This document shows positions 48,552 to 58,184 of a DNA stretch of 64,000 bases, piece after piece. Both the position numbers and the translations under genes were made by a program. Each line of letters begins with the position of its first letter. Position 1 is the stretch's first letter. This stretch comes from Dryocola sp031988645 (GTDB lineage: Bacteria > Pseudomonadota > Gammaproteobacteria > Enterobacterales > Enterobacteriaceae). Under the pieces are notes generated by a model. The model saw nothing but the letters and a program-made list of their open reading frames with translations. It ran no database searches and was not told where the DNA came from. The stretch lies in contig NZ_CP150452.1 in assembly GCF_051307045.1 (NCBI RefSeq), positions 3,782,001 to 3,846,000 on the forward strand, read 5' to 3'.

Positions 48552-49154
48552 TCAAAGCCTGAAGGCTGCCATAAACCGCCGGGCCTTTTCACGGGTCGTC
48601 TCCACGCTCTGCCCCGCGCGATACAAATCGCCGCCAAGCCCCGCGCCCGCGCAGCCGGCCCGTAAATATTCGCCCAGGTTTTCCGGCGTAACGCCGCCAA
48701 CCGCCAGCACGGGAATGGAAGGCGGCAGCACCGCTTTTAACGCCGCGATATAAGCCGGGCCAAAAGCTGAAGACGGGAAAATTTTCAGCCACTGCGCCCC
48801 GGCCTCCAGCGCGGTAAAAGCCTCGCTGGCGGTGGCGCAGCCGGCACAAACCAGCATTCCGGCATCAACCGCGCGGCGAATTACCGCCGGGCTGGTGTTC
48901 GGCGTCACTATCAGCTTCGCCCCGGCCCCGGCGAGGAAATCCACCTGCTCCGCTTTCAGCACCGTACCCGCGCCGATAAAAGCTTTATCGCCGTAGCGGC
49001 CGATGGTCTGCGGAATGCTCTGCTGCCAGTCCGGCGAGTTCAGCGGGATCTCTACGTAGCGAAATCCCTCTTCTATCAGCGTGCCGACGTGGTCGTCGGC
49101 TTCATGGGGGTGAATGCCGCGCAAAATGGCGACTAAAGGGTTAGCGTCTTGCAT
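48552..49154 (-). CDS. dgoA: 2-dehydro-3-deoxy-6-phosphogalactonate aldolase (DgoA type)
   Basis: This class I aldolase splits KDPGal or KDPG to pyruvate and glyceraldehyde 3-phosphate. The 200-residue protein has the KDPG family features: Glu in VAILRGI plus YVEIPLNSP, the Schiff-base Lys in WLKIFPSSAFGP, and VLAVGGVTP. It overlaps the kinase gene by 14 bases. The symbol reflects family, not a tested substrate. Confidence 0.88.
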   Translation of the reverse strand: MQDANPLVAILRGIHPHEADDHVGTLIEEGFRYVEIPLNSPDWQQSIPQTIGRYGDKAFIGAGTVLKAEQVDFLAGAGAKLIVTPNTSPAVIRRAVDAGMLVCAGCATASEAFTALEAGAQWLKIFPSSAFGPAYIAALKAVLPPSIPVLAVGGVTPENLGEYLRAGCAGAGLGGDLYRAGQSVETTREKARRFMAAFRL

Positions 49155-49995
49155 TGAGAATGCTCCTTATGCCCTGCTGGAAAGCGGCGTCGCCCGCTAT
49201 TTCTTCGGCTGAAATGCCTGCCTTTTCAAAAGCCTGTCGATAGCGGCGGCAGAGCGCTTCGCCTCCTACCAGGGTTACGCTTTTCACGGATTCTATCGCC
49301 GCGACTTCTGCGCCGATCAGCAGGCCGGAAAGCCAGTCGCTGACGGATTCTGGCGCCAGCTCGCCCAGCACTCGTGACGCTCGCGCCTCAAAGAGCTTGT
49401 TCACGAACGCCGGTGAATCCAGCCCTCTTTGCAGGCCCGCCTGAAACGCCACGCTGTCGTCGCGCTGCTCCGGCAGCCCTTTGCCGATAAGCGAATGATT
49501 CAGCAACACGTGGTGCAGTTCGCCCGTCATCGCGGTGGAAAAGGCGCTCACCGCGCCGTCTGTTACCCGCACACATTTGCTGTGCGTGCCGGGCAGGACG
49601 TAACAGGCAGCAGGAGCAAGCCGCATCGCGCCCAGCAGCTGCGTCTCTTCGCCCCGCATTACGTTTCGCGCGGTCTTCAGGCCCGGCACGATCCATACCT
49701 GCGGCGCAACCTCATAAAGCCGGGCGCTCAGCTCGTGCAGCGACGCCGGACAAGCCAGATAGGGCACGGGCCGCCAGCCCGCATCGCTGCCGATCATGCC
49801 GGCCATGACCACCGGCATAGCTTCCCGCACGCGCCAGGGTTCGATGTATTTGTCGAACGTCTCCCGGGCGGTTTGCCCCACCAGACGGCTTACGCCGTAA
49901 GGCAGCTGCAGGCTGTCTACGCACTGCCCGTCGCGATACAGCCAGGCGCGCAGGTGCGTTGAGCCCCAGTCGATGGCGATATAGCTTCCGCTCAT
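49141..49995 (-). CDS. dgoK: 2-dehydro-3-deoxygalactonokinase (DgoK type)
   Basis: The 284-residue protein belongs to the DgoK family, with IAIDWGSTHLRAWLY at the start and LPGTHSKCVRV and TGELHHVLLNHSLIG in the middle. It would phosphorylate 2-keto-3-deoxygalactonate (or the gluconate isomer) at C6, giving the aldolase substrate. Stop and start codons overlap with its neighbours on both sides. Confidence 0.88.
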   Translation of the reverse strand: MSGSYIAIDWGSTHLRAWLYRDGQCVDSLQLPYGVSRLVGQTARETFDKYIEPWRVREAMPVVMAGMIGSDAGWRPVPYLACPASLHELSARLYEVAPQVWIVPGLKTARNVMRGEETQLLGAMRLAPAACYVLPGTHSKCVRVTDGAVSAFSTAMTGELHHVLLNHSLIGKGLPEQRDDSVAFQAGLQRGLDSPAFVNKLFEARASRVLGELAPESVSDWLSGLLIGAEVAAIESVKSVTLVGGEALCRRYRQAFEKAGISAEEIAGDAAFQQGIRSILNARR

Positions 49996-51483
49996 CGTGC
50001 GTTCCCCGCAGCGCTTTTACCCAGCGGCACGGGTACGGCTTGCGGCTGGCTTTCACGTTCGCGGGTGATCGTCTCCAGCGCCTCTTCGCGGCTCATTTTG
50101 CTGGCCGGAGTCAGCAGCGTCACCACTACCGCACAGCTCAGGCTCGCCAGTACGGAAGGCACCACCGGGTTGCCCCAGAAGCTCAGCCAGCTGTCGTTTG
50201 CCAGCACCACCAAAGAAGCGCCTGCCCCACCGATTAGCGCCGCCAGCGCGCCCTGCCAGTTAAAGCGCGTCCAGAAGCGGCCGAGCAGCGAGCAGATAAA
50301 CATGCCGGACATAATCATCGAAATCATTTTGGTGATGTAGCTGATGATGTCGTTGGAGGTCAGGGCGAACAGCAGCGCCAGGCCAATCACCAGCACGAGG
50401 AAAATACGCGACAGGCGAATCGCTTTTTCAGGCGCGGGCATGTGGCCCGTAATCAGGGTGTAGAGATCGCGCAGCATAATTGAAACCGCGGCGATGGCGT
50501 CGGAGCTGCCGGAAGACATGTTGGCTGACATGCCGGCAATCAGCACCGCCATCGCCAGTACCGGCGGCAGAACCTGCGTGGCGAACAGGAAGGCGAAGCC
50601 GCTGTTTTCAAGGGCGGGGTTCATGGTGTACGCCGCCATGCCGATAATCGCGGGCAGGAAGGAGAAGCCCAGATACAGCAGGCCGGTAATCACGAAGGAT
50701 TTGCGCACCGTGCCGACCGTTTTGGCGGAGTAAATGCGCTGGCGGTAAGAAGGAGTGGCCAGCACGCCGACGCCGATAACCATCGCCAGAGAGAAGGGCC
50801 GGCAGAATGCCGAGCTTATCCACCGCAAACAGGCTTTGCGCCGCCGGATCAACGGCCTGCTGAATATGGCTCCAGCCGCCCACGTGATGCACCGCAAGTG
50901 CCGCCATCAGAATAAAACCGATAAATAAAATCAACGACTGGACGGTATCAATCCACACCACTGCGGAATAGCCGCCGATACCGACGTAAACCACAAAGGC
51001 CGCGGCGATAATAATTTTCGCCGTATTAATATCGATACCGCTGGCCCAGGCCAGATATAACCCGCCGCCAAGAATATGCGCGCCCAGCCAGCCGATGGAG
51101 GCGATAAATATTAATATCGCCACCACGTTTTTAATAATTTTGCTGCCGCCGGTGTAATAAGATATCTCTTCGCTCATGGTCATAAAGCGCATTTTACGCA
51201 CCGGCGCAAAAAGCCAGGCCACCAGCAAAATACCTACGGCGCCGCCGAGGCCGTAAAGCATTCCTGCCCAGCCGTTGGTATAGCCAAAGCCCACCGCGCC
51301 CACGCTTGAACCGGTGCCCACCATGGTGCCGACGGTCGAACCGAGGGTTAAAATCATCGGTAACGAGCGCCCGCCTAATAAAAAGTCATCGCCATTTTTC
51401 TGGTGGCGGGAGACATACCAGCCGAGGGTAATCATCGCGCAGGCATAAATCGCAAACCAAATTAAAAAAGAGTAATTATTCAT
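49992..51483 (-). CDS. Sodium:solute symporter (SSS family; frameshift in this sequence)
   Basis: The corrected protein is about 496 residues with 12-13 membrane helices and SSS-family features (LGGRSLPMILTLGSTVGTMVGTG, and GGYSAVVWIDTVQS). The frame breaks at 50796-50800 (GGGCC for GGCC) in the expected GILPAFSLAMVIGVG. It overlaps dgoK by 4 bases, which ties it to this pathway as the likely importer. The substrate is inferred only from the neighbours. Confidence 0.85.
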
Positions 51484-51639
51484 GGCTCACTTCCAGATCA
51501 ATAATAAAGATGAAATTAGCCGCCTGAAAAAAACATACAGGAAACCCTTAAGCACGTTCGGTAAGACGCACCTGATTTATTTATTAATAAGACACTTATT
51601 GCGGCGGGAGGCGCATACGCTTAGCCCGCCGGCGTTTAT

Positions 51640-52035
51640 TTATTTTGCGCGTTCAGCGTTATAACAGGTCAAATCCACTTCCACTTTGCAGTCAACAACC
51701 AGGTCGGCCACGCAGCACACGCGGGCCGGCGGATGGTCGGAGAAAAACTCGCTGAACACTTTGTTAAACGACTGGAAGTAGCGCGCATCGGTCAGGAAAA
51801 CCTTCACGTGCACCACGTCCGCCAGGCCGTAGCCCGCACTTTCCATAATGTCTACGCAGTTCTGAATCGCCAGGCGGGACTGTTCGATAATGCCGCCCTC
51901 CACCACCTCGCCGTCTTTCATTGGCGTTTGCCCGGAGACGTACAGCCAGCCGCCCGCCTCCACCGCTTTAGCAAACGGCAGATGCTGCCCGCCGGTGCCC
52001 GTACTGCCGCCCACTCCGTAACGTTTAATGCTCAT
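51640..52035 (-). CDS. RidA-family enamine/imine deaminase
   Basis: The 131-residue protein is of the RidA (YjgF) family: VSGQTPMKDG, the key Arg in PPARVCCVADL and the late acidic residue in KVEVDL. RidA proteins hydrolyse the reactive enamines released by PLP-dependent dehydratases. Having one beside a PLP dehydratase-like gene supports a dehydratase step. The gap to the symporter is about 156 bases and has a GC-rich inverted repeat. Confidence 0.9.
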   Translation of the reverse strand: MSIKRYGVGGSTGTGGQHLPFAKAVEAGGWLYVSGQTPMKDGEVVEGGIIEQSRLAIQNCVDIMESAGYGLADVVHVKVFLTDARYFQSFNKVFSEFFSDHPPARVCCVADLVVDCKVEVDLTCYNAERAK

Positions 52036-52056
52036 CGTTGCTCCTTTCTTTTGTGG

Positions 52057-52085
52057 CGGATGGCGCTTAACGCTTCTCCGCCCTG
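52057..52085. repeat. REP-type element between ridA-like and D-aminoacylase genes
   Basis: GGCGGATGGCGCTTAACGCTTCTCCGCC is an imperfect palindrome of the REP family in the 71-base gap. Confidence 0.65.
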
Positions 52086-52106
52086 ACGTTCTTATCCGAC
52101 AAAATG

Positions 52107-53537
52107 CTACCGGCGCAAAAACCGTCCGGCCCGTCCGATAACCTGTTTATCACGGCCATAGCTCATCACGCCATTGACCATTACCGCCTCAATGCCCGCA
52201 GCGGGCTGCTGGGGATCGCTAAAACTTGCCACGTCGCGCACCGTTTCCGGGTCGAACATCACCAAATCCGCATAGTAGCCGCGCTTCACCAGCCCTCGCT
52301 CCGCAAGCTGGAAACGCGCCGCCGACATGCCCGTCATCTTATGTACGGCAACCGTGAGCGGGAACAGCTTCTCGTCGCGGCTGTAATGTCCCAGTACGCG
52401 GGGGAAGGCGCCCCACAGACGCGGATGCGGCATAGGATCGTTCGGCAGCCCGTCTGAACCCACCATCGTCACCGGGTAGCTCAATACGCGCCGCACGTCG
52501 CGCTCGTCCATGTTGTAATAAATCGCCCCGGCGGGCATCAGCAATTTGCCGGCTTCGTGAAGCGACATCGACCAGCCTTCCGCAATCTGCTTTAACGACT
52601 GCCCGGCGACTTCCGGGTGCGGCTCAGACCAGGTAATGATGATGTCGAACTCGTCGGTAATCTGTTTCATATCCAGCGTCGAGGAGCTTGCTGAATAGGG
52701 ATAGCAGTCGCAGGACACGTCCTGCTGCTGGCGAACCTTGTCGAACAGCTTCAGCGTCTCAACGGTGCGGCCCCAGTTCTTCGCCCCGGCGCATTTATGG
52801 TGCGATACCACCACCGGCACCTTGCCGTGGCGGCCGATACGAAACGCTTCGTCGAGCGCTTCCAGAATCGGTTCGAACTCCGAACGCAGGTGGGTAGTGT
52901 AGATCCCCTTTTCCGCCGCCAGCTCTTCCGCCAGCGCCATCACCTCTTCGGTAGAGGAGTGAAACGCCGTGGCATAGGCGAGGCCGGTACTCAGCCCCAG
53001 CGCGCCCTGTTGCAAAGCGAGCTTAAGCTGCGCGCGCATGCCGCTAATTTCTTCTGCCGTCGCGGTGCGGAACAAATCGTCCATATGGTTGTTACGCAGC
53101 GCGGTATGGCCGATAAGCGTGCCGACGTTAATCGCCGGACGCGCCTCCGCAACCGCTTCGGCATAGGCCGCAACCGTCGGGTAGATAAAGTGCTCAACGT
53201 CGCCGAGTAAATTCATCGGGTCCGGCACGCTTCCTTTCATGGTCGCGGTGGCCGCGCTGATGCCGCAGTTGCCCACGATCACCGTCGTAATGCCCTGGCT
53301 TATTTTCGGCAGGTACTCCGGCATGCGGATAACGTTGATATCGTCGTGGGTGTGGACATCGATAAAACCCGGGGCCAGCACGCGTCCCGCGCCGTCGATT
53401 TCATATCGCGCCCGGGCGCTGATAGCGGGCGCAATCTCAGCGATGCGATCGCCTTCAATGGCGACGTCGGCGCGGTATTCCGCACCGCCGCTGCCGTCAA
53501 TGACCGTAACATTTCTGAACAGATAGTCGAACTTCAT
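52107..53537 (-). CDS. N-acyl-D-amino-acid deacylase (D-aminoacylase family)
   Basis: The 476-residue amidohydrolase is full length for D-aminoacylases. Metal-site residues of the family are visible: HxH in GFIDVHTHDD, Cys in VGNCGIS, His in THLRSE, His in SHHKCAG and Asp in VGSDGLPND. It would remove an N-acyl group from a D-configured amino acid. It diverges from the PLP gene, and is followed by the ridA-like gene. Confidence 0.9.
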   Translation of the reverse strand: MKFDYLFRNVTVIDGSGGAEYRADVAIEGDRIAEIAPAISARARYEIDGAGRVLAPGFIDVHTHDDINVIRMPEYLPKISQGITTVIVGNCGISAATATMKGSVPDPMNLLGDVEHFIYPTVAAYAEAVAEARPAINVGTLIGHTALRNNHMDDLFRTATAEEISGMRAQLKLALQQGALGLSTGLAYATAFHSSTEEVMALAEELAAEKGIYTTHLRSEFEPILEALDEAFRIGRHGKVPVVVSHHKCAGAKNWGRTVETLKLFDKVRQQQDVSCDCYPYSASSSTLDMKQITDEFDIIITWSEPHPEVAGQSLKQIAEGWSMSLHEAGKLLMPAGAIYYNMDERDVRRVLSYPVTMVGSDGLPNDPMPHPRLWGAFPRVLGHYSRDEKLFPLTVAVHKMTGMSAARFQLAERGLVKRGYYADLVMFDPETVRDVASFSDPQQPAAGIEAVMVNGVMSYGRDKQVIGRAGRFLRR

Positions 53538-53739
53538 GTGTTCCTAACCCCCGTTGTGTTCTGGGCTAAAGTTAACCATTTACAAGCGAGAAAAACAGTG
53601 GAAGACTACGCAAAACGCATAGGATTTTCTGATACTTTTATTCATCAACAAGTAATTAGTTAATATATTTTATTTAATTTCAATAAATTAACAAAGATAC
53701 CCATTCTGAAAGAAAAGATAACCGCAAAGGAATAATGTT

Positions 53740-54960
53740 ATGAAATACCAAGAAAGTAACCTCGTTCCGCACAAATCCGCCCCGATGAACGACGCGGCTA
53801 ACCTCCTGAATGAAGACGTCTGTCTGCCCGCTGCGGTAATAAAAAAAGCCGCGCTGGAAAACAATATCCAGTGGATGCAGCGCTACGCCGATAAGCGCGG
53901 CGTAAGCCTTGCGCCACACGGAAAAACGACCATGACGCCGTGGATTTTCCAGCAGCAACAGCAGGCCGGAGCATGGGCCGTCGGCGTGGGCAGCGCCTGG
54001 CAGGCGAGCATCGCGATGGTAAGCGGCGTAAAAAGGGTGCTAATGGTTAACCAGCTGGTCGGCAAAGCGAATATGCAGCTGGTCGCAAAGCTAAAAAATG
54101 AATATCAGGATGTCGATTATCTTTGCTGCGTAGACAGCGTCGCCAACGCCCGAACCCTCTCCGCTTTCTTTAGCGCGCAAAACCAGCGGCTTGATATTCT
54201 GATTGAGCTGGGCGTGCCGGGCGGGCGCTGCGGCTGCCGTACAGCGGAGCAGGCTCTGGCGCTGGCAGAAGAGATTTCGGGCTTGCCGGGGCTGCGCTTA
54301 CGCGGTCTGGAGCTGTACGAAGGCGTGCTGCACGGCGACAATCCGCAGCCAAAAGTAGAGGCGCTGCTGCGCGATGCGGCCGCGCTTGCCTGCCAGCTTG
54401 AGCGTTATGTGGAGGGGGAATTTATTCTCACCGGCGCGGGTTCAGTCTGGTATGACGTAGTGTGCAACGTCTGGCTGCAGGCGGATAAACCGGCCAACTG
54501 CCGCGTGGTTATCCGCCCGGGCTGCTACATCACGCACGATAAAGGGATTTATCAGCAAGCGCAGGACGAGCTGATGGCCCGCGACAAAGTCGCCTGCGGC
54601 CTGGGCGGGGATTTAGCGTCCGCGCTGGAACTGGTCGCCATGGTGCAGTCGGTGCCGGAAAGCGATCGCGCCATTGTAAACTTCGGCAAGCGCGACAGCG
54701 CCTTCGACGCAGGTTTGCCGCAGCCCATCGCGCATTACCGCCAGGGAAAATCGCTGTCGCATCCGGGGGAGGTTATCGAAACCACCGGCATCATGGATCA
54801 ACACGCGATGCTCAAGCTCAGACCCGGCGCCGACGTGCAGGTTGGGGATATTCTGGTCTTCAGCACCTCCCACCCTTGCCTGACGTTCGACAAGTGGAAG
54901 GCGCTGCTGCTGGTGGATGATGAATATAACGTTTTGGAAACGTTAGAAACGGCATTCTGA
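53740..54960 (+). CDS. D-serine dehydratase-like PLP enzyme (fold type III)
   Basis: The 406-residue protein has an alanine-racemase-type barrel with the PLP Lys in APHGKTTMTPWIF and a C-terminal D-serine-dehydratase-like domain with metal-ligand His and Cys in STSHPCLTFDKW. Such enzymes act on beta-hydroxy D-amino acids as dehydratases, ammonia-lyases or aldolases. The family includes D-threonine aldolases. It is the single divergent gene of the cluster; the 202-base AT-rich gap before it holds the promoters. The true substrate is not known. Confidence 0.88.
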   Translation: MKYQESNLVPHKSAPMNDAANLLNEDVCLPAAVIKKAALENNIQWMQRYADKRGVSLAPHGKTTMTPWIFQQQQQAGAWAVGVGSAWQASIAMVSGVKRVLMVNQLVGKANMQLVAKLKNEYQDVDYLCCVDSVANARTLSAFFSAQNQRLDILIELGVPGGRCGCRTAEQALALAEEISGLPGLRLRGLELYEGVLHGDNPQPKVEALLRDAAALACQLERYVEGEFILTGAGSVWYDVVCNVWLQADKPANCRVVIRPGCYITHDKGIYQQAQDELMARDKVACGLGGDLASALELVAMVQSVPESDRAIVNFGKRDSAFDAGLPQPIAHYRQGKSLSHPGEVIETTGIMDQHAMLKLRPGADVQVGDILVFSTSHPCLTFDKWKALLLVDDEYNVLETLETAF

Positions 54961-55027
54961 TGTAAGAATGGTGGATGCATACAGGTGGATGGCGCTTACG
55001 CTTATCCACCCTACAATCACTGGTTTT

Positions 55028-55465
55028 GTAGGCCGGGTAAGCAAAGCGCCACCCGACATTGTTCAACCCACCATCCCGATGTTGTAAGTCGGGTAAGCGT
55101 AAGCGCCACCCAACATTGTTCAACCCACCTTCCCGATGTTGTAGGTCGGGTAAGCGTAAGCGCCACCCGGCATGGTTCAACCCACCGTTCCGATGTTGTA
55201 GGTCGGGTAAGCGTAAGCGCCACCCGACATTGTTCAACCCACCATCCCGATGTTGTAGGTCGGGTAAGCGTAAGCGCCACCCGACATTGTTCAACCCACC
55301 TTTCCGATGTTGTAGGTCGGGTAAGCGTAAGCGCCACCCGGCATGGTTCAACCCACCTTCCCGATGTTGTAGGTCGGGTAAGCGTAAGCGCCACCCGACA
55401 TTGTTCAACCCACAATCCCGATTTCGTAGGTCGGGTAAGCAAAGCGCTACCCGACATAGCTTCAC
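55028..55465. repeat. Tandem array of eight 57-bp REP-type units
   Basis: Units start at 55028, 55084, 55141, 55198, 55255, 55312, 55369 and 55426. Period is 57 bases (56 for the first), and the last unit is partial. Each has the palindromic core GTCGGGT...ACCCGAC around AAGCGTAAGCGCC, then a spacer containing TTCAACCCACC and TCCCGATGTTG. Differences between units are few, so expansion is recent. Because 57 is a multiple of 3, long false reading frames cross it. It fills the gap between two converging genes. Confidence 0.95.
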
Positions 55466-56784
55466 GCATCCGCTAACTGCTTCGCGTTCTCCTCTTCGCG
55501 CTGCTGCTGTTCGGTTTCCAGCATCTTCTTCTCGTAAACCTTAAAGAACGGATAGTAGATCGCCAGCGAAATAAAGAAGCAGATAAACACCAGCCCGCAG
55601 GCTATCAGGTTCCAGTTGGTGGTGATAAGCGCCCCCAGCGGAGCCGGAATGGTAAACGGCGGTTTCACCATCATGCGCGGAATAAGCCCGCTAAGGGTAA
55701 ACAGGTACACCACCACGGTATTCACCATCGGCGCGAGAATAAAGGGCACGGCCAGAATCGGGTTCATCACTATCGGCGCGCCGAAAATCATCGGCTCGTT
55801 GATGTTAAATAACCCCGGAATAAACGACAGCTTCCCAAGGGACTTCAGGTAGGTCGCTTTCGAACGGATAAACAGCACCACCAGAGCGAGCGTCGAACCG
55901 GTACCGCCCATCTGGGCATACCACTGGAAGAACTGCTCGGTAAAGATATTCGGCAGCTCGTAAGCGCTGGTGCCGGCCTGGAACAGCTCCATATTCTGCA
56001 CGATCGCCTGGTCCCAAAGCGGGCGGATCAACGGCCCCATCACCGCGTGTCCGTGGATCCCGAACACCCAGAACAGATCGATAAAGAACTGCGTAACGAT
56101 CCCGCCAAACAGATTGGTGCCGGTCATAAACCCTTTAAGCGGCATGATAATAAAGCTGATGATGGCGTTAATGTCGATATTCAGAAAGTGCCGCGGGATC
56201 CAGAAGATCAGCACCACCGCGAGAGTGGGAAAAAGCGCTGAGAAAGAGCTCGCCACCACCGGCGGCACGCCCTCGGGCATCTTAATTTCGATATTGCGGA
56301 CCTTTATAAAGCGGTAGATCTCAATGGCGATCAGCGACGAAATAATGGCCCCAAATAATCCCTGAGAGCTGAGCGAGGTAATGGGAATATAGCGCCCGGC
56401 CACCGCCTCTCCGGCGACGGTAACGCCTTCTTTAATATTGACCGGCACAATCATCAGCAGCGTCGCTAACATGGCCAGCAGCCCGCTGGTGATATCGTTG
56501 AGCTTATAGCTTTTCCCCAGGAAGGAGCCAATGGTGAAGGCGGCATAAAGCGACATCAGCCCGACGGTAAAGCGAAAGGGAACGTCCAGCATATCGCGCC
56601 AGGGCGCGATAAAATCCATATAACCTTTGATCGGAATATTAAGCAAAATAACGAAAAACGATCCGACAATGGTCAGGGGTAAAATAGAGATCAGCCCGTT
56701 ACGGATCGCCTGCATGTGCCGCTGGTTACCGATGGCGTTCGCCACCGGCAGCATTTTTTCGGCCAGCCTTTCAAAATAAGACAT
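55462..56784 (-). CDS. PTS cellobiose/lactose-type transporter subunit IIC
   Basis: The 440-residue protein is a PTS EIIC of the lactose/cellobiose family with about ten membrane segments and starts MSYFERLAEKMLPVANAIG. The substrate-site region NINEPMIFGAPIVMNP is conserved. It is the last gene of an operon with IIB and a phospho-beta-glucosidase. No IIA subunit is next to it. Its 3' end touches the last repeat unit of the array. Confidence 0.92.
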   Translation of the reverse strand: MSYFERLAEKMLPVANAIGNQRHMQAIRNGLISILPLTIVGSFFVILLNIPIKGYMDFIAPWRDMLDVPFRFTVGLMSLYAAFTIGSFLGKSYKLNDITSGLLAMLATLLMIVPVNIKEGVTVAGEAVAGRYIPITSLSSQGLFGAIISSLIAIEIYRFIKVRNIEIKMPEGVPPVVASSFSALFPTLAVVLIFWIPRHFLNIDINAIISFIIMPLKGFMTGTNLFGGIVTQFFIDLFWVFGIHGHAVMGPLIRPLWDQAIVQNMELFQAGTSAYELPNIFTEQFFQWYAQMGGTGSTLALVVLFIRSKATYLKSLGKLSFIPGLFNINEPMIFGAPIVMNPILAVPFILAPMVNTVVVYLFTLSGLIPRMMVKPPFTIPAPLGALITTNWNLIACGLVFICFFISLAIYYPFFKVYEKKMLETEQQQREEENAKQLADA

Positions 56785-56785
56785 G

Positions 56786-58175
56786 CTACGCCCCCTCGAA
56801 GCCGTTGTTTTCAATCACCGAGCGGAACCACTGCCCCGATTTTTTCAGCGAACGCTGCTGGGTGGCTAAATCCAGGCGGTAAAAACCGTAGCGATTTTTA
56901 TAGGCGTTCTGCCAGGACCAGCAGTCGATAAAGGTCCACATGTGGTAGCCCAGGCAACGGCTGCCGTCGGCCATTGCCTGATGCAGATAGCCCAGATGCT
57001 CTTTCAGAAATTCAATCCGGTAGTCGTCCTGCACCTGGCCGTTAACCATAAACTGCTCTTCGTCGGCAATACCGATGCCGTTCTCCGAAACAAACCAGGG
57101 CAAATTGCCGTAGCACTCTTTTACCACCATCGCGATGTCATAAAGCGCCGCCGGATAAATCTCGATACCGCGGGAAGTATTCATCCTGCGCCCCGGCATG
57201 ATGTACTCCTCAAAGAACCTTTCGGGAACAAAGCCATGCGTCTCTTCCAGCGGCGTTTCACGCGCCTTAACGCGTCTGGGGCGGTAATAGTTTATTCCCA
57301 GCAAATCGATACGCGTCCGGGCGATAAGCTCGCGGTCGCCGGGTAAACTTTCCGGCAGCTGGGCCATGCTCTTTGAGAATGGCGATCAGCTCGTCGGGAT
57401 AATGACCAAGCAAAACAGGTTCGTTGATGCTGCGGGTGTAAAAAAGGTCGGCCATTGCCGCCGCCCGGAGATCTTCCGGCGTATCGCTACGCGGATAGAC
57501 CGGAATAACGTCCATAATGATGCCAATCTGCCCTTCAATATTCATCTCGCGCCAGGCCGCCAACGCTTTGCAGTGTGCAAGAACAATATGGTGGAGAACC
57601 TGTGCGGCACGGCGAAAATCCGTGACGTAAGGATAATGACGAGGATGCAGGTAGCCCGCTTCGGCGGGAATAAGCGGCTCGTTAAAGGTGAACCAGTAGC
57701 GCACGCGATCGCCAAAAAGCTCGTAGCAAATACGCGCATACCGGGCAAAAGCCTCCACCACTTCACGATTTTCAAAACCGCCCTTTTCCTGCAGCGCCAT
57801 CGGCATATCGAAGTGATAAAGGTTAATAAAAGGCTCGATGCCCTGAGCGTTTAATTCATTTATAACCGAGTTATAAAAATCTACCGCCTGCGGGTTTATT
57901 TCTCCGTCGCCATCGGGAATTAACCGCGACCAGGAAACAGAGGTGCGAAAAGAATTCAGACCAATATCTTTGGCGCGCTGGATGTCCTGCCGATAATTTC
58001 GGTAAAACGTGGAGGTATCATCCGACGTTACGCCGTCAAAGAAACGCTCATTAAACTGACGCGAGGCGTAGTCCCAGATATTCTCACCTTTGCCATCGCC
58101 CGGCTGGCGCCCCTCGGACTGCGTTGCGCTGGTGGCGGTCCCCCACCAGAAATTATCAGGAAAACGGTAATTCAT
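56786..58175 (-). CDS. 6-phospho-beta-glucosidase, GH1 (frameshift in this sequence)
   Basis: The corrected protein is about 462 residues. GH1 features are the acid/base Glu in WFTFNEP and the nucleophile Glu in WFVSENGIG, with the N-terminal FPDNFWWGTATSATQ. The Ser/Lys residues typical of phospho-sugar GH1 enzymes are likely given the PTS neighbours. The frame breaks at 57361-57365 (GGGCC for GGCC) in the expected LKEHGQLPESLPG. It would hydrolyse a beta-glucoside imported as its 6-phosphate. Confidence 0.9.
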
Positions 58176-58184
58176 GGCTCGTCC

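Noticed and set aside
52797..53210. Plus-strand frame of about 137 codons opposite the D-aminoacylase gene
   Set aside because: It is a shadow of a conserved gene with no ribosome site and no recognisable domain.
55028..55465. Possible CRISPR array
   Set aside because: The whole 57-base unit repeats, with no unique spacers, and no cas genes are near.
54860..55544. Long open frames on both strands across the 57-bp array, with repeated peptide units
   Set aside because: The period is a multiple of 3, so any open unit stays open. The peptides have no start site, no ribosome site and no family likeness; the DNA is a REP-type array.
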